DNA from: Paraflavitalea sp. CAU 1676
GTDB taxonomy: Bacteria > Bacteroidota > Bacteroidia > Chitinophagales > Chitinophagaceae
Assembly: GCF_029223285.1 (NCBI RefSeq)
Contig: NZ_JARHUJ010000007.1
Coordinates: 556,247-620,246 of the forward strand
Direction: 5' to 3'
Length of the DNA: 64,000 bases
In this document: piece by piece, positions 34,741 through 44,635 of the stretch
How positions within the stretch are numbered: the first letter of the stretch is position 1
Layout of the letters: every line of letters begins with the position of its first letter
Made by a program: the position numbers and the translations under genes
The notes under the pieces: generated by a model
What the model was told of the DNA's origin: nothing
Seen by the model: only the letters and a program-made list of their open reading frames with translations
Databases searched by the model: none

Positions 34741-35827
34741 TAGCATGCAAAACTTTGCCCGGATGAACCACCGGGAGATGCTGGCCATTGACCAGGATTA
34801 TCAGCAGGCTGCCAAAGTAGCTTCGCTCATCTATGTATCGGATGAAATGCCTGGTATCCTACGCATGAAGAAAGGAAAAGGATTCTCCTTTTCTTTCCGC
34901 AATAAAAGGTTGGACGACAAGGAACAACTGAAGCGTATCCGTAAACTGGCAATCCCGCCGGCCTGGAAAGCCGTATGGATCTGCCCGCTGGAGAACGGTC
35001 ACCTGCAGGCCACGGGTAAAGATGTGCGCAACCGTAAACAATACCGCTATCACGCCGACTGGGAGGTGGTACGCAATGAAACCAAGTTCCATCGCCTGTA
35101 TGAATTTGGCAAGGCCTTGCCGGCGCTGCGCGGGCAGATCGAAAAAGACATCAGCCACAAAGAGCTGTGTGAGGAAAAGGTGCTGGCAACGGTCGTAAGC
35201 CTGATGGAGCGCACTTATATTCGTCCCGGCAGTTCCAGCTACGAAAAACTCTACGGCTCCTATGGGCTCACCACGCTGAAAGACAAACATGTAGCCATCA
35301 ATGGTCACTCGATCCAGTTCAGTTTCCGGGGTAAAAAAGGGGTCAACCACACTATTTCGGTACGCAATAAGCGACTGGCCCGCATTGTACAGGCCTGCCG
35401 TGATATACCCGGCAAGGAGTTGTTCCAGTATTATGATGAAGGGGGACAGCGTAAGAGTATCGACTCGGGCATGGTCAACAACTATATCAAGCAGGCTACC
35501 GGCTTCGGGTTCAGCGCTAAGGACTTCCGCACCTGGGCCGGCACACTCAACATATTGCGCAGCTTTCACCACATTGGAGAAGCCCTGTCGGACGCAGAAA
35601 AGAAAAAGAAAGTGGTGGAGGCGCTCGACGAAGTGAGTATACAATTGGGCAATACGCGCACCGTATGCAGAAAATACTATGTGCATCCCGGCATCATCCG
35701 CCTGTATGAAGAAGATAAGTTGCAACAATACCTGAAGGAGCTGGACGCCCTGGAAGAGCCCGACGATAAGACGGGCCACACCGCCGACGAGAAAGTATTG
35801 ATGAAGTTGTTGAAGTCGCTGCAGTAG
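34688..35827 (+). CDS. DNA topoisomerase IB
   Basis: Type IB (poxvirus-like) enzyme that relaxes supercoils through a 3'-phosphotyrosyl bond. 379 residues if started at 34688, which overlaps the previous gene by 53 nt; an in-frame ATG at 34733 would cut the overlap to 8 nt. Catalytic elements: YIRPGSSSYEKLYGSYGL with its Arg, the Lys region FRGKKGVNH, KDFRTWAGT (Arg), and the nucleophile Tyr in CRKYYVHPGI. Length and order fit bacterial TopIB. Confidence 0.92.
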   Translation: MKTTSKNRKAPKKDYMRNSMQNFARMNHREMLAIDQDYQQAAKVASLIYVSDEMPGILRMKKGKGFSFSFRNKRLDDKEQLKRIRKLAIPPAWKAVWICPLENGHLQATGKDVRNRKQYRYHADWEVVRNETKFHRLYEFGKALPALRGQIEKDISHKELCEEKVLATVVSLMERTYIRPGSSSYEKLYGSYGLTTLKDKHVAINGHSIQFSFRGKKGVNHTISVRNKRLARIVQACRDIPGKELFQYYDEGGQRKSIDSGMVNNYIKQATGFGFSAKDFRTWAGTLNILRSFHHIGEALSDAEKKKKVVEALDEVSIQLGNTRTVCRKYYVHPGIIRLYEEDKLQQYLKELDALEEPDDKTGHTADEKVLMKLLKSLQ

Positions 35828-35833
35828 GCATCC

Positions 35834-38800
35834 CTAATTCATCGCCCGTAGCAACGGTATCTTCACATAGAAGGTGGTGCCTTCTCCTTCCTTCGTTTCG
35901 AACCATATATCGCCTTTAGCCTGCTCTACAATGCTTTTGCTCATCGCCAGGCCAAGCCCGGTTCCGCTCGACTTGGTCGTGAAGTTGGGCGTAAAGATCT
36001 TCGACTGGGTGATCTCGGGAATTCCGCCGCCATTGTCGGAAATACTGATGGTAATGTATTCGCCGTTCAGTTCTTCATTCATGCGAATGATGTGCATGGG
36101 CTTCTCTTCACTCGCTTCGAGGGCATTCTGCATGAGGTTGGTGAACAGGCGGTTCAATTGTGTTTTATCGGCAAAAAGCAGCACCTTGTGCGGCACCGGC
36201 TCCCAATGGAAGTCCAAGTTCTCCGTAGCTTCGTATAAGGATGTAAGAGAATAAATGAGCTCGTGCAGGTCAAATACTTCGTTACGCGGGTTGCCGATAT
36301 TGGCAAACTGCGAGAAGTCGGACGCGATCTTCGACAGGTGATCGATCTGCTCGATGAGGGTACGCGCCACGCTGGCCGTCATCTCCTTCACGTTGGGCGA
36401 ATTATCATCGATCGCTTTCTGCAGGTATTGAATACTGAGCTTCATCGGCGTGAGCGGGTTCTTGATCTCGTGTGCTACCTGCCGGGCCATCTGGCGCCAG
36501 GCCCCTTCCCGTTCGCTCTTGGCGAGGGTTTCGGCACTTTCGTCCAGCTTTCGCACCATCTTGTTGTATTCGGTCACCAGCACACCGATCTCATCGTTGC
36601 GGTGCCAGTTGATCTCCTGGTTGGCCTTACCGAGGTTGATATCGCGCAGCTTTTGCGTGATGAGGGTAAAGGAAGAAGTAATGCGGTTGGTGATGAAAAG
36701 GGCAATAGCTCCTGCCACCAAAAAGATGAATGCGTTCAGGTTGATGATCGTTACCAGGAAGTAAGATATCTCCTGCGTCAGCTCCACTTCGGCGCTATAG
36801 GATGGAACGTTCAGGTAGGCCACGGCATTGCCATCATCGTCGCGTACCGGCGCATAAATGCTCAGGTAATCGACCTTACCCACTTTTTCATCGGTCACCG
36901 TTTGCACCTGCCGCAGGTTGTGCAGGCGGAAGTAAGCCAGCGGGTTCATCTTTTCACTCAATACACCGCGGTAATAGATATCCGGATTGGAAGTTACTTT
37001 CAGATCACCCAACGTATCGTACAGGTTCACATCCATGCCATGGATATCCGAAATATCGCGCATTAGTTGCTCTACCTCGTCGCTGAAGCCGGGTTCGTAC
37101 AACATGACACTTTCGTTGAAGGTGGCAAATCCTTCCAGCTTTTTCTCTACCTCGTTCACCATGATCTGGATGGCGCGGGTAAGGCGGTCCTGGTTGTTGC
37201 GGTGATAGCGGTTGATGATGAAGATTACGTTGGCCACACCGATCACGACAAACAGCAACAGGCTGATCATGATGATCGTGCTATGTATCTGCGAACGGAT
37301 GCTCAGTTCCCAATATTGGCGGAAAGAGGTCTTGTGCAGCCTTCTGCGCATCACGAAAGCCACGATGCGGTAAAAGGCGAGCAGGAAGAGGAAGGTACTG
37401 AACAGGTAGGCAAAGAGTGTTATGGACTCGATGAAAGAGTTGTTCTTCTTGGCTACCACCACCACTTTATCGGGCGTACCGCGGTACCATAGTTCCTCGT
37501 ATCCATCTTGCTTTTCGATAGTAAACTCATCCTTCAGCGACTGCTTGTTGAGGTAAGTGGGGAATGCATAATCATTGTAATGATTCACCAGTTTCAAACT
37601 ATCATAAATAGCATAGGCATATACCGGCGAATACTCGGGTGTACGTTCCCTGGTTTGCTTGAAGAGCTCGGGCACCAGGGCCTCGCTCTTGTAACGTTTG
37701 GGGTCCGACAGGACGAAGAAATAGCCCACCGGCGCGCCGCTGGTATCTACCACTTCCTTGCGGAATATATAGGAGAACTTATCGTAGGAGCGCTCGAAGT
37801 AACGCAGATCGGGCACCAGGGTACCTTTCGACTGGTTACGGAAGATCGTATTGAGGGTATCGAAGGAACCCGGCTCTGTATTGAACAGGGGGTTCATGTC
37901 CTTATCGAAGGTAAACACCCACGAGTCGTATTTATTGGCATAACCGATAAAGCTCCGGTTGCTGATGCTGTCTTTTAGCTTTGCGTTCTCTTCTTGTTTG
38001 TAGAACCGGGAGAAATTGGGCTCCAGGAAATTATTATCGAGATAGGCAAGGGCAATACTCAATAACCGCTCGTTGGAGGGGTCGGCCTGGGTAGCCAGTT
38101 TCTCGGCAAAGCGCTTGCGTTGCTCAAACTCGATCTTGCTGTTTTCGAACAGGATCACGGCCGACATCGAAAAGGAGAAAACGAACAGCCAGAACAGCAC
38201 TTCCGACACATTGAGGTTATATTTCAGCCCGGCAAAGATGTTTTGCCGCATCAGCCACATGAACAACAGCATCCACAGCAAGGCATACAGGTTCAGCTCA
38301 ACCATGGCGTTGTTACGCTGGAACGAGAGGAACAGCAGCCCGAGAAAAGCGGCAATGATGTACACGGCATAGCTACGTCCGGCGATCATCTTACCGGCGA
38401 CGGTCAGGAAGATCTGCGCCAGCAGGAAATACGTGAGCCCCAGGGTGGCCATTACGGCAAAACCCACAAAGCTGAACGATTCAACCAGGCTGAAAAAATT
38501 GGTGACGTTGAAGGATATCTTGGCATCCGACACGAGGGTCTGCAGAATATCGGCCAGGGTAAAGGTACACACCACCAGCAGCGCTAATGCGCCGGCCATG
38601 GCCAGCCAGTTCTTCCAGGCATCGACAAAGGGCTTGATGGTCGACGTGTTGAGCCGGCGGTTGATGAAAATGACCATCCAGCAGAGCAGCAGCGAGTTGA
38701 TGAGCAGGTCGCCCAGCGAACTCAATACCAGGCTCGACCCGTAGATGTAAGGATCGAACAATTCAAACTGCCGCAGGTCGAGCACATGCGGGAAGAAATA

Positions 38801-39601
38801 GGTCGACAACCTGATCAGCAACAGCATCAGCACCAGAAAGGAGGCGCCAAACCACAAGCCAAAACGGCGGCTGATCTCATCGGCCTTTTGCTGCAGGTAC
38901 AGGAACAGCAGGAAGATGCCGGTGATCACCAGCAGAATGGACCATATATTGTGCTGCTGCAGGTGTTCGTTGATGCGCTGGAGGTAAAACAGGGTATTGC
39001 CCTGCATACTCTTCACCGCGTAGGGAGTTGGCACCGCCGAGATATCCACGCGGGATACCGCTTCGGCATAACCGGCGAATTCCTTTTTCAGGTTTTCATT
39101 CTCTACAAAGTATTTCCACACCACGGGTATGAGGCCCTGTATGGTGAGGTGGCGGTCGTTGCCAATGGTTACCTGCCGGCTGGTGTATACATACTGGCCA
39201 TTGCGCAGTTTGATCAGCCGGCTGGTATCGAGTGTATTGGAAAAGTGGAAACCCGGCAAAATGTTTTGGGTATTCCAGAAAGCCAGGTGGGGTGTGGCAG
39301 CCGAATCATGGGCATGCTCATAAATGAAAAAATCGTATCCTTTTTTGGTATCCAGGAGGCGCTCGAGCTTTTGTTCGTCGTAGCGCTTATCAACCAGCAT
39401 TTCGAGCAGGGAAGTATCTGCCGCCAGGTCCGAAAAGTCTTGTTCTTTTTCCTGTATCCTTTTTTCGATGAGGTTTACGTAGTACCGGGCAGTGGTGGTG
39501 CCAATCACGTATTTGTTGAGGATGAAGGCGATGCCAAACAGACCGAGGGCGGCCAACAGATAAATGTGCTTAACGAGCCAGGTTTTCAGCAACTGCTTCA
39601 A
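35834..39601 (-). CDS. Very large NtrY-like sensor histidine kinase
   Basis: 1,255 residues. A first membrane helix (about 14-32), an extracytoplasmic region, then roughly eight helices (about 220-480), a second extracytoplasmic region (about 490-735), another helix, a periplasmic loop, and a final membrane segment with HAMP (NRITSSFTLITQKL). The transmitter has HisKA VAHEIKNPLTP (His 1044) and HATPase_c motifs NLMQNALEAS, DNGGGIP, GTGLGLAMS. This architecture resembles NtrY-type kinases. No response regulator is adjacent. Its start overlaps the mazG stop by 4 nt. Confidence 0.9.
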   Translation of the reverse strand: MKQLLKTWLVKHIYLLAALGLFGIAFILNKYVIGTTTARYYVNLIEKRIQEKEQDFSDLAADTSLLEMLVDKRYDEQKLERLLDTKKGYDFFIYEHAHDSAATPHLAFWNTQNILPGFHFSNTLDTSRLIKLRNGQYVYTSRQVTIGNDRHLTIQGLIPVVWKYFVENENLKKEFAGYAEAVSRVDISAVPTPYAVKSMQGNTLFYLQRINEHLQQHNIWSILLVITGIFLLFLYLQQKADEISRRFGLWFGASFLVLMLLLIRLSTYFFPHVLDLRQFELFDPYIYGSSLVLSSLGDLLINSLLLCWMVIFINRRLNTSTIKPFVDAWKNWLAMAGALALLVVCTFTLADILQTLVSDAKISFNVTNFFSLVESFSFVGFAVMATLGLTYFLLAQIFLTVAGKMIAGRSYAVYIIAAFLGLLFLSFQRNNAMVELNLYALLWMLLFMWLMRQNIFAGLKYNLNVSEVLFWLFVFSFSMSAVILFENSKIEFEQRKRFAEKLATQADPSNERLLSIALAYLDNNFLEPNFSRFYKQEENAKLKDSISNRSFIGYANKYDSWVFTFDKDMNPLFNTEPGSFDTLNTIFRNQSKGTLVPDLRYFERSYDKFSYIFRKEVVDTSGAPVGYFFVLSDPKRYKSEALVPELFKQTRERTPEYSPVYAYAIYDSLKLVNHYNDYAFPTYLNKQSLKDEFTIEKQDGYEELWYRGTPDKVVVVAKKNNSFIESITLFAYLFSTFLFLLAFYRIVAFVMRRRLHKTSFRQYWELSIRSQIHSTIIMISLLLFVVIGVANVIFIINRYHRNNQDRLTRAIQIMVNEVEKKLEGFATFNESVMLYEPGFSDEVEQLMRDISDIHGMDVNLYDTLGDLKVTSNPDIYYRGVLSEKMNPLAYFRLHNLRQVQTVTDEKVGKVDYLSIYAPVRDDDGNAVAYLNVPSYSAEVELTQEISYFLVTIINLNAFIFLVAGAIALFITNRITSSFTLITQKLRDINLGKANQEINWHRNDEIGVLVTEYNKMVRKLDESAETLAKSEREGAWRQMARQVAHEIKNPLTPMKLSIQYLQKAIDDNSPNVKEMTASVARTLIEQIDHLSKIASDFSQFANIGNPRNEVFDLHELIYSLTSLYEATENLDFHWEPVPHKVLLFADKTQLNRLFTNLMQNALEASEEKPMHIIRMNEELNGEYITISISDNGGGIPEITQSKIFTPNFTTKSSGTGLGLAMSKSIVEQAKGDIWFETKEGEGTTFYVKIPLLRAMN

Positions 39602-40380
39602 GTGCCGGGGTTTTGTTTTTTAATGCTGTTCCAGATGGCGTCCATCTCGGCGAGCGACATGTCGGCCAGCGACTTGCCGTCACTTGTGGCCTGTTGTTCC
39701 ATGCGGGTAAAACGGCTGATAAACTTCTTGTTTGTTCTTTCCAGCGCATTTTCAGCATCTATCTGCAAAAACCGTGCGTAATTGACCAGCGAAAACAGCA
39801 GGTCGCCAAACTCCAGCTCTATCTCCTCCTGGTTATTGGCGGTTACGGCTTCCTGCAGCTCGTCCATTTCCTCCTTTACTTTGTCCCAAACCTGCTCGCG
39901 GGCATCCCATTCAAAACCAACCTGTTTGGCCTTTTCCTGCAGGCGCGTGGCTTTCACCACGGCGGGCAGCGAAACGGGTACGCCGCTCAGCACGGAGGTT
40001 TTACCCTCCTTCAGTTTGAGCTTTTCCCAGTTCTGCTTCACTTCTTCGTCGTCTTTTACCTGGATATCGCCATAGATGTGCGGGTGGCGTGATACCAGTT
40101 TATCAGAAATGCCGTGAAGGGCTTCTTCGAGGGTAAACTTACCTTGCTCGGACCCTATTTTGGCATAAAAGAGCATGTGCAGCATCAGGTCGCCGATCTC
40201 TTCTTTGATCCCTTTCCAGTCGGTATCGGTAATGGAGTCGGCCAGTTCGTAGGTTTCCTCGATGGTCATTTGCCGCAGGGTATGGATGGTTTGTTTCCTG
40301 TCCCACGGGCACTTTTCCCGCAATTCATCCATGATCGTCACCAGCCGTACGAACGCGTCTGCTACCTGATTCTTTTCCAT
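39598..40380 (-). CDS. mazG: Nucleoside triphosphate pyrophosphohydrolase MazG
   Basis: 260 residues. Hydrolyses (d)NTPs to NMP and pyrophosphate. Two MazG domains: the first with KCPWDRKQT, EETYEL and EEIGDLMLH (about 23-68), the second with EEMDEL and ELEFGDLLFS (about 170-195). These Glu/Asp clusters bind Mg2+. Length matches the standard two-domain protein. It is upstream of, and translationally coupled to, the large kinase. Confidence 0.94.
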   Translation of the reverse strand: MEKNQVADAFVRLVTIMDELREKCPWDRKQTIHTLRQMTIEETYELADSITDTDWKGIKEEIGDLMLHMLFYAKIGSEQGKFTLEEALHGISDKLVSRHPHIYGDIQVKDDEEVKQNWEKLKLKEGKTSVLSGVPVSLPAVVKATRLQEKAKQVGFEWDAREQVWDKVKEEMDELQEAVTANNQEEIELEFGDLLFSLVNYARFLQIDAENALERTNKKFISRFTRMEQQATSDGKSLADMSLAEMDAIWNSIKKQNPGT

Positions 40381-40391
40381 ACATCGATATT

Positions 40392-41576
40392 TTACATCTT
40401 CACTACCGTGATGGTAAAGAAGAAAATGAACAATATAAGCAGGGCGAAGAAGGCCATCACGTTGAGCAGGAAGAACTTCAGGATCGTCATCCCCCTGCTT
40501 TGCCCATAGAACTTTCGCATGGCTTTATACGCGTAGTAAGTTCCGCCCAGCAAAAGTAGGGCTTCAAACCATCCGATCCACCCCTGGTGTGTTTTGAGGC
40601 GCAATTCCATGACCGAGAAGTACAGGAGCAGGAAAATAAAGGTGAATATGTAGAGGTATATGAAAAAGATACCGTGCTCTACATAGTAGATCTGTTTGTG
40701 CCGGAAGTACAGGAGCTTCATGAAGAAGGCATACAGCGGCAGCGAAATGAACAGCATATAGGGGAAGGTATGCATGAAAGCATCGATGATATCGGTCCAG
40801 AAAGCACGTTCATCGTCCTTATACCGGCCAGCCAGTTCGATGTTCCGCTTGGCGGCAAGGCGCGACCACCAGCCATCCCTTTCAGCTTCGGGCAAAGCCG
40901 CCTGGGCCGAATCGTAGGCCGCTACCGTTTTATAGTGGCTGCTGGCCTCATCCCAGGAGATGTTTTTGCGCGCTTTGTTCTTTTTCTTGTTCCATTTCTT
41001 CATATTGGTGTGCCCGTCCGAAACGCTGTCGATGAAGTTGGCCAGACTATCTTCTTCTGCTTTAGCAATACTGTCTTCGCGGGCTTTTTCCGCTTTGATC
41101 CGGTTGGCGATATTGCCAAACTTGCCCATGATCACGGCAGAGTCTTCTGCATTATTCACATTGGCGAGCAGAAAATCCTGTGCTTGCGAGAGCTGCTTTA
41201 CGGAGTCGATGACTTTAGCTGGCTGATCATCCATGAAGGAGCCATTGATCATCTTTTTGGGCTTAAAGAGCGAAAAGAAGATCAGAAAGAACAGGGCGGA
41301 GCTGAAAACATACATCCGGATGGGATGCAGGTAGCTGGCGCGGCGCCCTTTGATGTACTCGGCAGGGAGGAAGCCGGGTTTGGTGATCAATAATTTGGTG
41401 GTACTGAAAAACTTACCGTCGAAGTGGGTAATATCGTAAAAAAAGTGGCTTACAAGGCCCCACACAGTCTCTTTTGGCTCGATATTCTCTTGTCCGCAAA
41501 TGTGGCAATATCTTCCGTTCAGTTCAGCATTACAGTTTAAGCAGATTTTCTCGTGACGTTCTTTGGAATGGGACAC
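40392..41576 (-). CDS. DUF3667 zinc-ribbon membrane protein
   Basis: 394 residues. An N-terminal zinc ribbon CLNCNAELNGRYCHICGQ (about 12-29) is followed by the family motif DGKFFSTTKLLITKPG and GRRASYLHPIRMY. The first hydrophobic segment follows, then a charged middle (about 150-230) and four more membrane helices near the C-terminus. DUF3667 proteins are widespread in Bacteroidota; role unknown. Mildly separated from mazG (11 nt), so possibly co-transcribed. Confidence 0.87.
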   Translation of the reverse strand: MSHSKERHEKICLNCNAELNGRYCHICGQENIEPKETVWGLVSHFFYDITHFDGKFFSTTKLLITKPGFLPAEYIKGRRASYLHPIRMYVFSSALFFLIFFSLFKPKKMINGSFMDDQPAKVIDSVKQLSQAQDFLLANVNNAEDSAVIMGKFGNIANRIKAEKAREDSIAKAEEDSLANFIDSVSDGHTNMKKWNKKKNKARKNISWDEASSHYKTVAAYDSAQAALPEAERDGWWSRLAAKRNIELAGRYKDDERAFWTDIIDAFMHTFPYMLFISLPLYAFFMKLLYFRHKQIYYVEHGIFFIYLYIFTFIFLLLYFSVMELRLKTHQGWIGWFEALLLLGGTYYAYKAMRKFYGQSRGMTILKFFLLNVMAFFALLILFIFFFTITVVKM

Positions 41577-41641
41577 CGGGTGATTTTTGGTTAAAAATAA
41601 GGAAAGACAGTATTTTAGAGAAAAATTTGGATATCCACCAT

Positions 41642-42508
41642 ATGGAAAACAGCTATTCTATCGTTAGCAGCAGCATGAGAACAATGATCCTGATCGGTAC
41701 CCTCAGCATGGCGGCTATTGGCGCAAAGGCACAGCACTATTACAATGACCTGGTGGTCACGGGCGAACAGATGAAGAAACGGGCCATATGGGCTCAGGCG
41801 AAAGTGAAGGCAGTGCGCTTCAACAGTCTTGACGGCAACAACCAGCCGATCGAAGGCTTCAAATGTGAACAAAATGTAAAGAATAACACGACCGAGATCA
41901 CGACCGAAACGACGACCTCCCTCACCGGTACCAGCACAAATATCGCTTATTATAATACGGCGGGCCAGCTCATCAAAACCGTCGATACGGCCGATGGCAA
42001 CAAAACGGAGATCACCTATACCTACGATGCCAGTAACCGAATTGTGGACATACTCAGTCTGGCCAAATCGCCTGGCAACTATGTGAGCCGCGAGCAGCAC
42101 CGCTGGTTTTACGATGCGGCCGGCAAGCCGGTAAAGATGCAGAAGATCAAAAACAGCACCGATACCACTTTTGTGACGATCGTGCCCGACGACAAGGGCA
42201 ATCCTGGCGAAGAGAAATTGGTGCGCCAGGGACAATCCCTCCCCTCCTACTATTATTACTACGACGACAAGAATCACCTGACGGATATCGTGCGGTACAA
42301 TAACCGCGTTAAGAAACTGCTGCCCGATTATATCTTCGAATATGATGAGCAGGACAGGATGGCCAGTATGCTGGTAACGATCGAGGGTACGGGCGATTAC
42401 CAGAAATGGCATTACTCGTACGACGCCAAAGGCCTCAAGATCCTCGACGCCTGTTTCTCCAAAACCAGGGTACTGATCGGTAAGGTAGAATACAAGTACC
42501 AGTTTTAA
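41642..42508 (+). CDS. Hypothetical exported protein with YD-type repeats
   Basis: 288 residues from the ATG at 41642; a second Met 11 codons on gives an equally good signal (TMILIGTLSMAAIGAKA). The body repeats short Tyr-Asp units: YYNTAGQLIKTV, YTYDASNRIVDIL, WFYDAAGKPVKM, YYYDDKNHLTDIV, FEYDEQDRMASML, YSYDAKGLKIL. These resemble single YD/RHS-type strands. It is short and stands alone, so it is probably a small envelope protein, not a toxin. The next gene begins 4 nt downstream. Confidence 0.7.
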   Translation: MENSYSIVSSSMRTMILIGTLSMAAIGAKAQHYYNDLVVTGEQMKKRAIWAQAKVKAVRFNSLDGNNQPIEGFKCEQNVKNNTTEITTETTTSLTGTSTNIAYYNTAGQLIKTVDTADGNKTEITYTYDASNRIVDILSLAKSPGNYVSREQHRWFYDAAGKPVKMQKIKNSTDTTFVTIVPDDKGNPGEEKLVRQGQSLPSYYYYYDDKNHLTDIVRYNNRVKKLLPDYIFEYDEQDRMASMLVTIEGTGDYQKWHYSYDAKGLKILDACFSKTRVLIGKVEYKYQF

Positions 42509-42512
42509 CAGC

Positions 42513-43988
42513 ATGCGGCGGCTTCTCCTGATATTGGCGGCCAGTTGTTGCGTGGCGGGCAGTGCTACCGCGCAGGGGCAACGGCTATCTGCCGGCAAAA
42601 CAGCGTACCTGGCCGACTATGACCTCTACCGCACCATACTCGAAAAGGCACATGCCGGTTTATACAAATACCACACGAAGAAACAGGTGGATAGTGTATT
42701 CAACCATTACCGGCGGCGGATAGATGCTTCCATTACCCTGCTGGATTATTACGCTTACTTATCATCGATCCTGTCTTATACCGGCAGCCTGCACGACGAT
42801 GTATCGTTGCCGGAAAATTACCTCGATCAATTAAAGGCACCCGCAGTCTATTTCCCCTATCCGCTCAAATGGGTGGGCGGACAATTGCTGGTGAATATCG
42901 ACGGGCAGGAAATTCCTGCCGGGGCGGCAATCGTTGCCATCGATGGGGAGCCTATCAAGAACATATTACCACGACTGTACAAGTATTATACAACCGATGG
43001 CCACAACATCAGCGGCAAGCTGACGGGCATTGCCAACAGTTTTCCGCTGTACTACCGGTATGAGTTTGGGCCGAGGCGTAGTTTTAAGGTAAGTTACCTG
43101 CCCTACGGAGCCAGGCAGGTGCAGCATATTAGTTTGACGCCTGCTACCTATGCCGAATATACCGGGCTGCGCAAACAGCGGCATTCTCTCCCTCTCGATA
43201 CACTAGCTGATCGTCGTTACAGTTTTCAGCTGATCGATCGATTGTCGACAGCGATTCTTACTGTCAATACGTTTTCACTGGGTGGTCCGCAGTCGGAAAA
43301 ACATGCGGCCTACAAAAGATTTCTGCGGGAATGCTTTACGACACTGCAATCAAAAGGAGTGAAACACCTGGTGGTTGACATACGCAGGAATGGTGGCGGC
43401 AGCGATCCCAATGATCTGCTCACGTTCTCGTACCTGGCGCGTCATCCATTTAAAGAGAACCGGGAAGCATATACCTTGTTCCAGCAGGTTCCTTTCAAGC
43501 AATACTATTACACGGACGATAGTACAGAAGTGGCCGACCTGGAAGCCAATTTCCGGGAAGAGCACAACCAGCTGCGTGGCGGAAAGTATTATCAGGATCC
43601 TGCTTTCAATAAGATTTGGCAGCCGGATAGTCTGGCCTTTCAAGGAAAAGTTTATTTGTTGATCAGTCCGGCCGTAGCCTCGGCAGCCTCGCTGTTTGCG
43701 AGCATGGTAAAAAGTGAGGGGTACGCCACGGTGATCGGTGAAGAAAGCATGGGTGGTTATTATGGGCATACGGGGCACAATAAGGTGGCTTATCAGTTGC
43801 CGCTTACCCGCATTGACTTTTCCTTTTCGGTCGTTGATTTGTTGCAATACGTGCAGCCTACACCAGGCATCCGTTTTGGCGACGGCATCATTCCCGACAC
43901 GATCGTATTCCCCTCGCAAAAGGATTTCCTGGCCAATGAAGATAATGTATTGCAATACACCCTGGATTTGATCTCCCACCAGCCTTAA
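42513..43988 (+). CDS. S41-family (C-terminal processing-like) peptidase
   Basis: 491 residues with signal peptide (LLLILAASCCVAGSATAQ). A PDZ-like region (VNIDGQEIPAGAAIVAIDGEP, about 128-148) precedes the S41 domain: VVDIRRNGGGSDPND (about 288-302), LLISPAVASAASLFASMVK with the Ser region (about 386-404), and GEESMGGYYGH. The catalytic Ser would lie in the ASAASLF stretch. Periplasmic protease; substrate unknown. Probably transcribed with the YD-repeat gene. Confidence 0.83.
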   Translation: MRRLLLILAASCCVAGSATAQGQRLSAGKTAYLADYDLYRTILEKAHAGLYKYHTKKQVDSVFNHYRRRIDASITLLDYYAYLSSILSYTGSLHDDVSLPENYLDQLKAPAVYFPYPLKWVGGQLLVNIDGQEIPAGAAIVAIDGEPIKNILPRLYKYYTTDGHNISGKLTGIANSFPLYYRYEFGPRRSFKVSYLPYGARQVQHISLTPATYAEYTGLRKQRHSLPLDTLADRRYSFQLIDRLSTAILTVNTFSLGGPQSEKHAAYKRFLRECFTTLQSKGVKHLVVDIRRNGGGSDPNDLLTFSYLARHPFKENREAYTLFQQVPFKQYYYTDDSTEVADLEANFREEHNQLRGGKYYQDPAFNKIWQPDSLAFQGKVYLLISPAVASAASLFASMVKSEGYATVIGEESMGGYYGHTGHNKVAYQLPLTRIDFSFSVVDLLQYVQPTPGIRFGDGIIPDTIVFPSQKDFLANEDNVLQYTLDLISHQP

Positions 43989-44087
43989 AAACCGGATTAA
44001 AATACAGCTTGCCGCCCCTTAGCGCTTTGAAATTCAAAAGCTGGCTATTATTTTGACAGCCGAATCAATTATTCGTATCCATTCATT

Positions 44088-44525
44088 ATGAAGAAAACCA
44101 CCCTGTACTACTCCCTTGTTGGGTTAATCGCCTGCACACTGTTATTTTCCTGTAAAAAAGACAAAGACGAAGACGCGCTCAAGCCACCGGCCGATCGTAT
44201 ATTGGGCGTTTGGAATGTGACTACCGAGATCGAGAAGACCTATGCCTACGAAACGGGGGTATTCAAAGACTCATCGGGCCTCAGTATCCCGGCTGGTGCG
44301 TTTACGATCGATTTCCGCACGGATGGCAAAGTGTATGTAAAAATCATAGATGAAGGAAGTCCAGAGTACGATACCGTCACGTATAAGGTGATCAACGAAC
44401 AGGAGCTCCAGTTGGGAGAGGATACCTACACGTTCAAAAAATTCACCAATAGCGATCTCATGATCAGTACCTGGTATGATGATGGAAGCAGCAATGTGGA
44501 GAATCAGTTGGTGATGAAGAAATGA
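44088..44525 (+). CDS. Lipocalin-like lipoprotein
   Basis: 145 residues. Signal LVGLIACTLLFSCKKDKDED, lipid-bearing Cys about residue 21 with the usual charged follow-on of Bacteroidota lipoproteins. The rest has the beta-strand rhythm of a small lipocalin-like domain (ILGVWNVTTEIEKTY, FTIDFRTDGKVYVKI, YKVINEQELQLGEDTYTF). Function unknown. It is followed by a strong terminator. Confidence 0.7.
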   Translation: MKKTTLYYSLVGLIACTLLFSCKKDKDEDALKPPADRILGVWNVTTEIEKTYAYETGVFKDSSGLSIPAGAFTIDFRTDGKVYVKIIDEGSPEYDTVTYKVINEQELQLGEDTYTFKKFTNSDLMISTWYDDGSSNVENQLVMKK

Positions 44526-44582
44526 TAACTAGCTACCATACTCTTCAGTACTTAATCGACAAATAATAAATCCATTAAATAT

Positions 44583-44613
44583 AAAACCCCGCGATCTTTG
44601 ATTACGGGGTTTT
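44583..44613. terminator. Bidirectional intrinsic terminator
   Basis: AAAACCCCG and CGGGGTTTT form a perfect 9-bp stem around 13 nt, placed between the convergent lipoprotein (plus) and 44636-45064 (minus) genes. A/T runs are part of the stem on both sides. Confidence 0.75.
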
Positions 44614-44635
44614 AGTCATTTTGGGTACCTACCAT

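Noticed and set aside
38786..39781. 331-codon plus-strand ORF opposite the large kinase
   Set aside because: Antisense to the kinase and mazG, with no family features; both minus genes are unmistakable.
41642..42508. RHS-type polymorphic toxin
   Set aside because: Only six short YD strands, 288 residues in all, no core-closing motif, no toxin tail and no immunity gene beside it.
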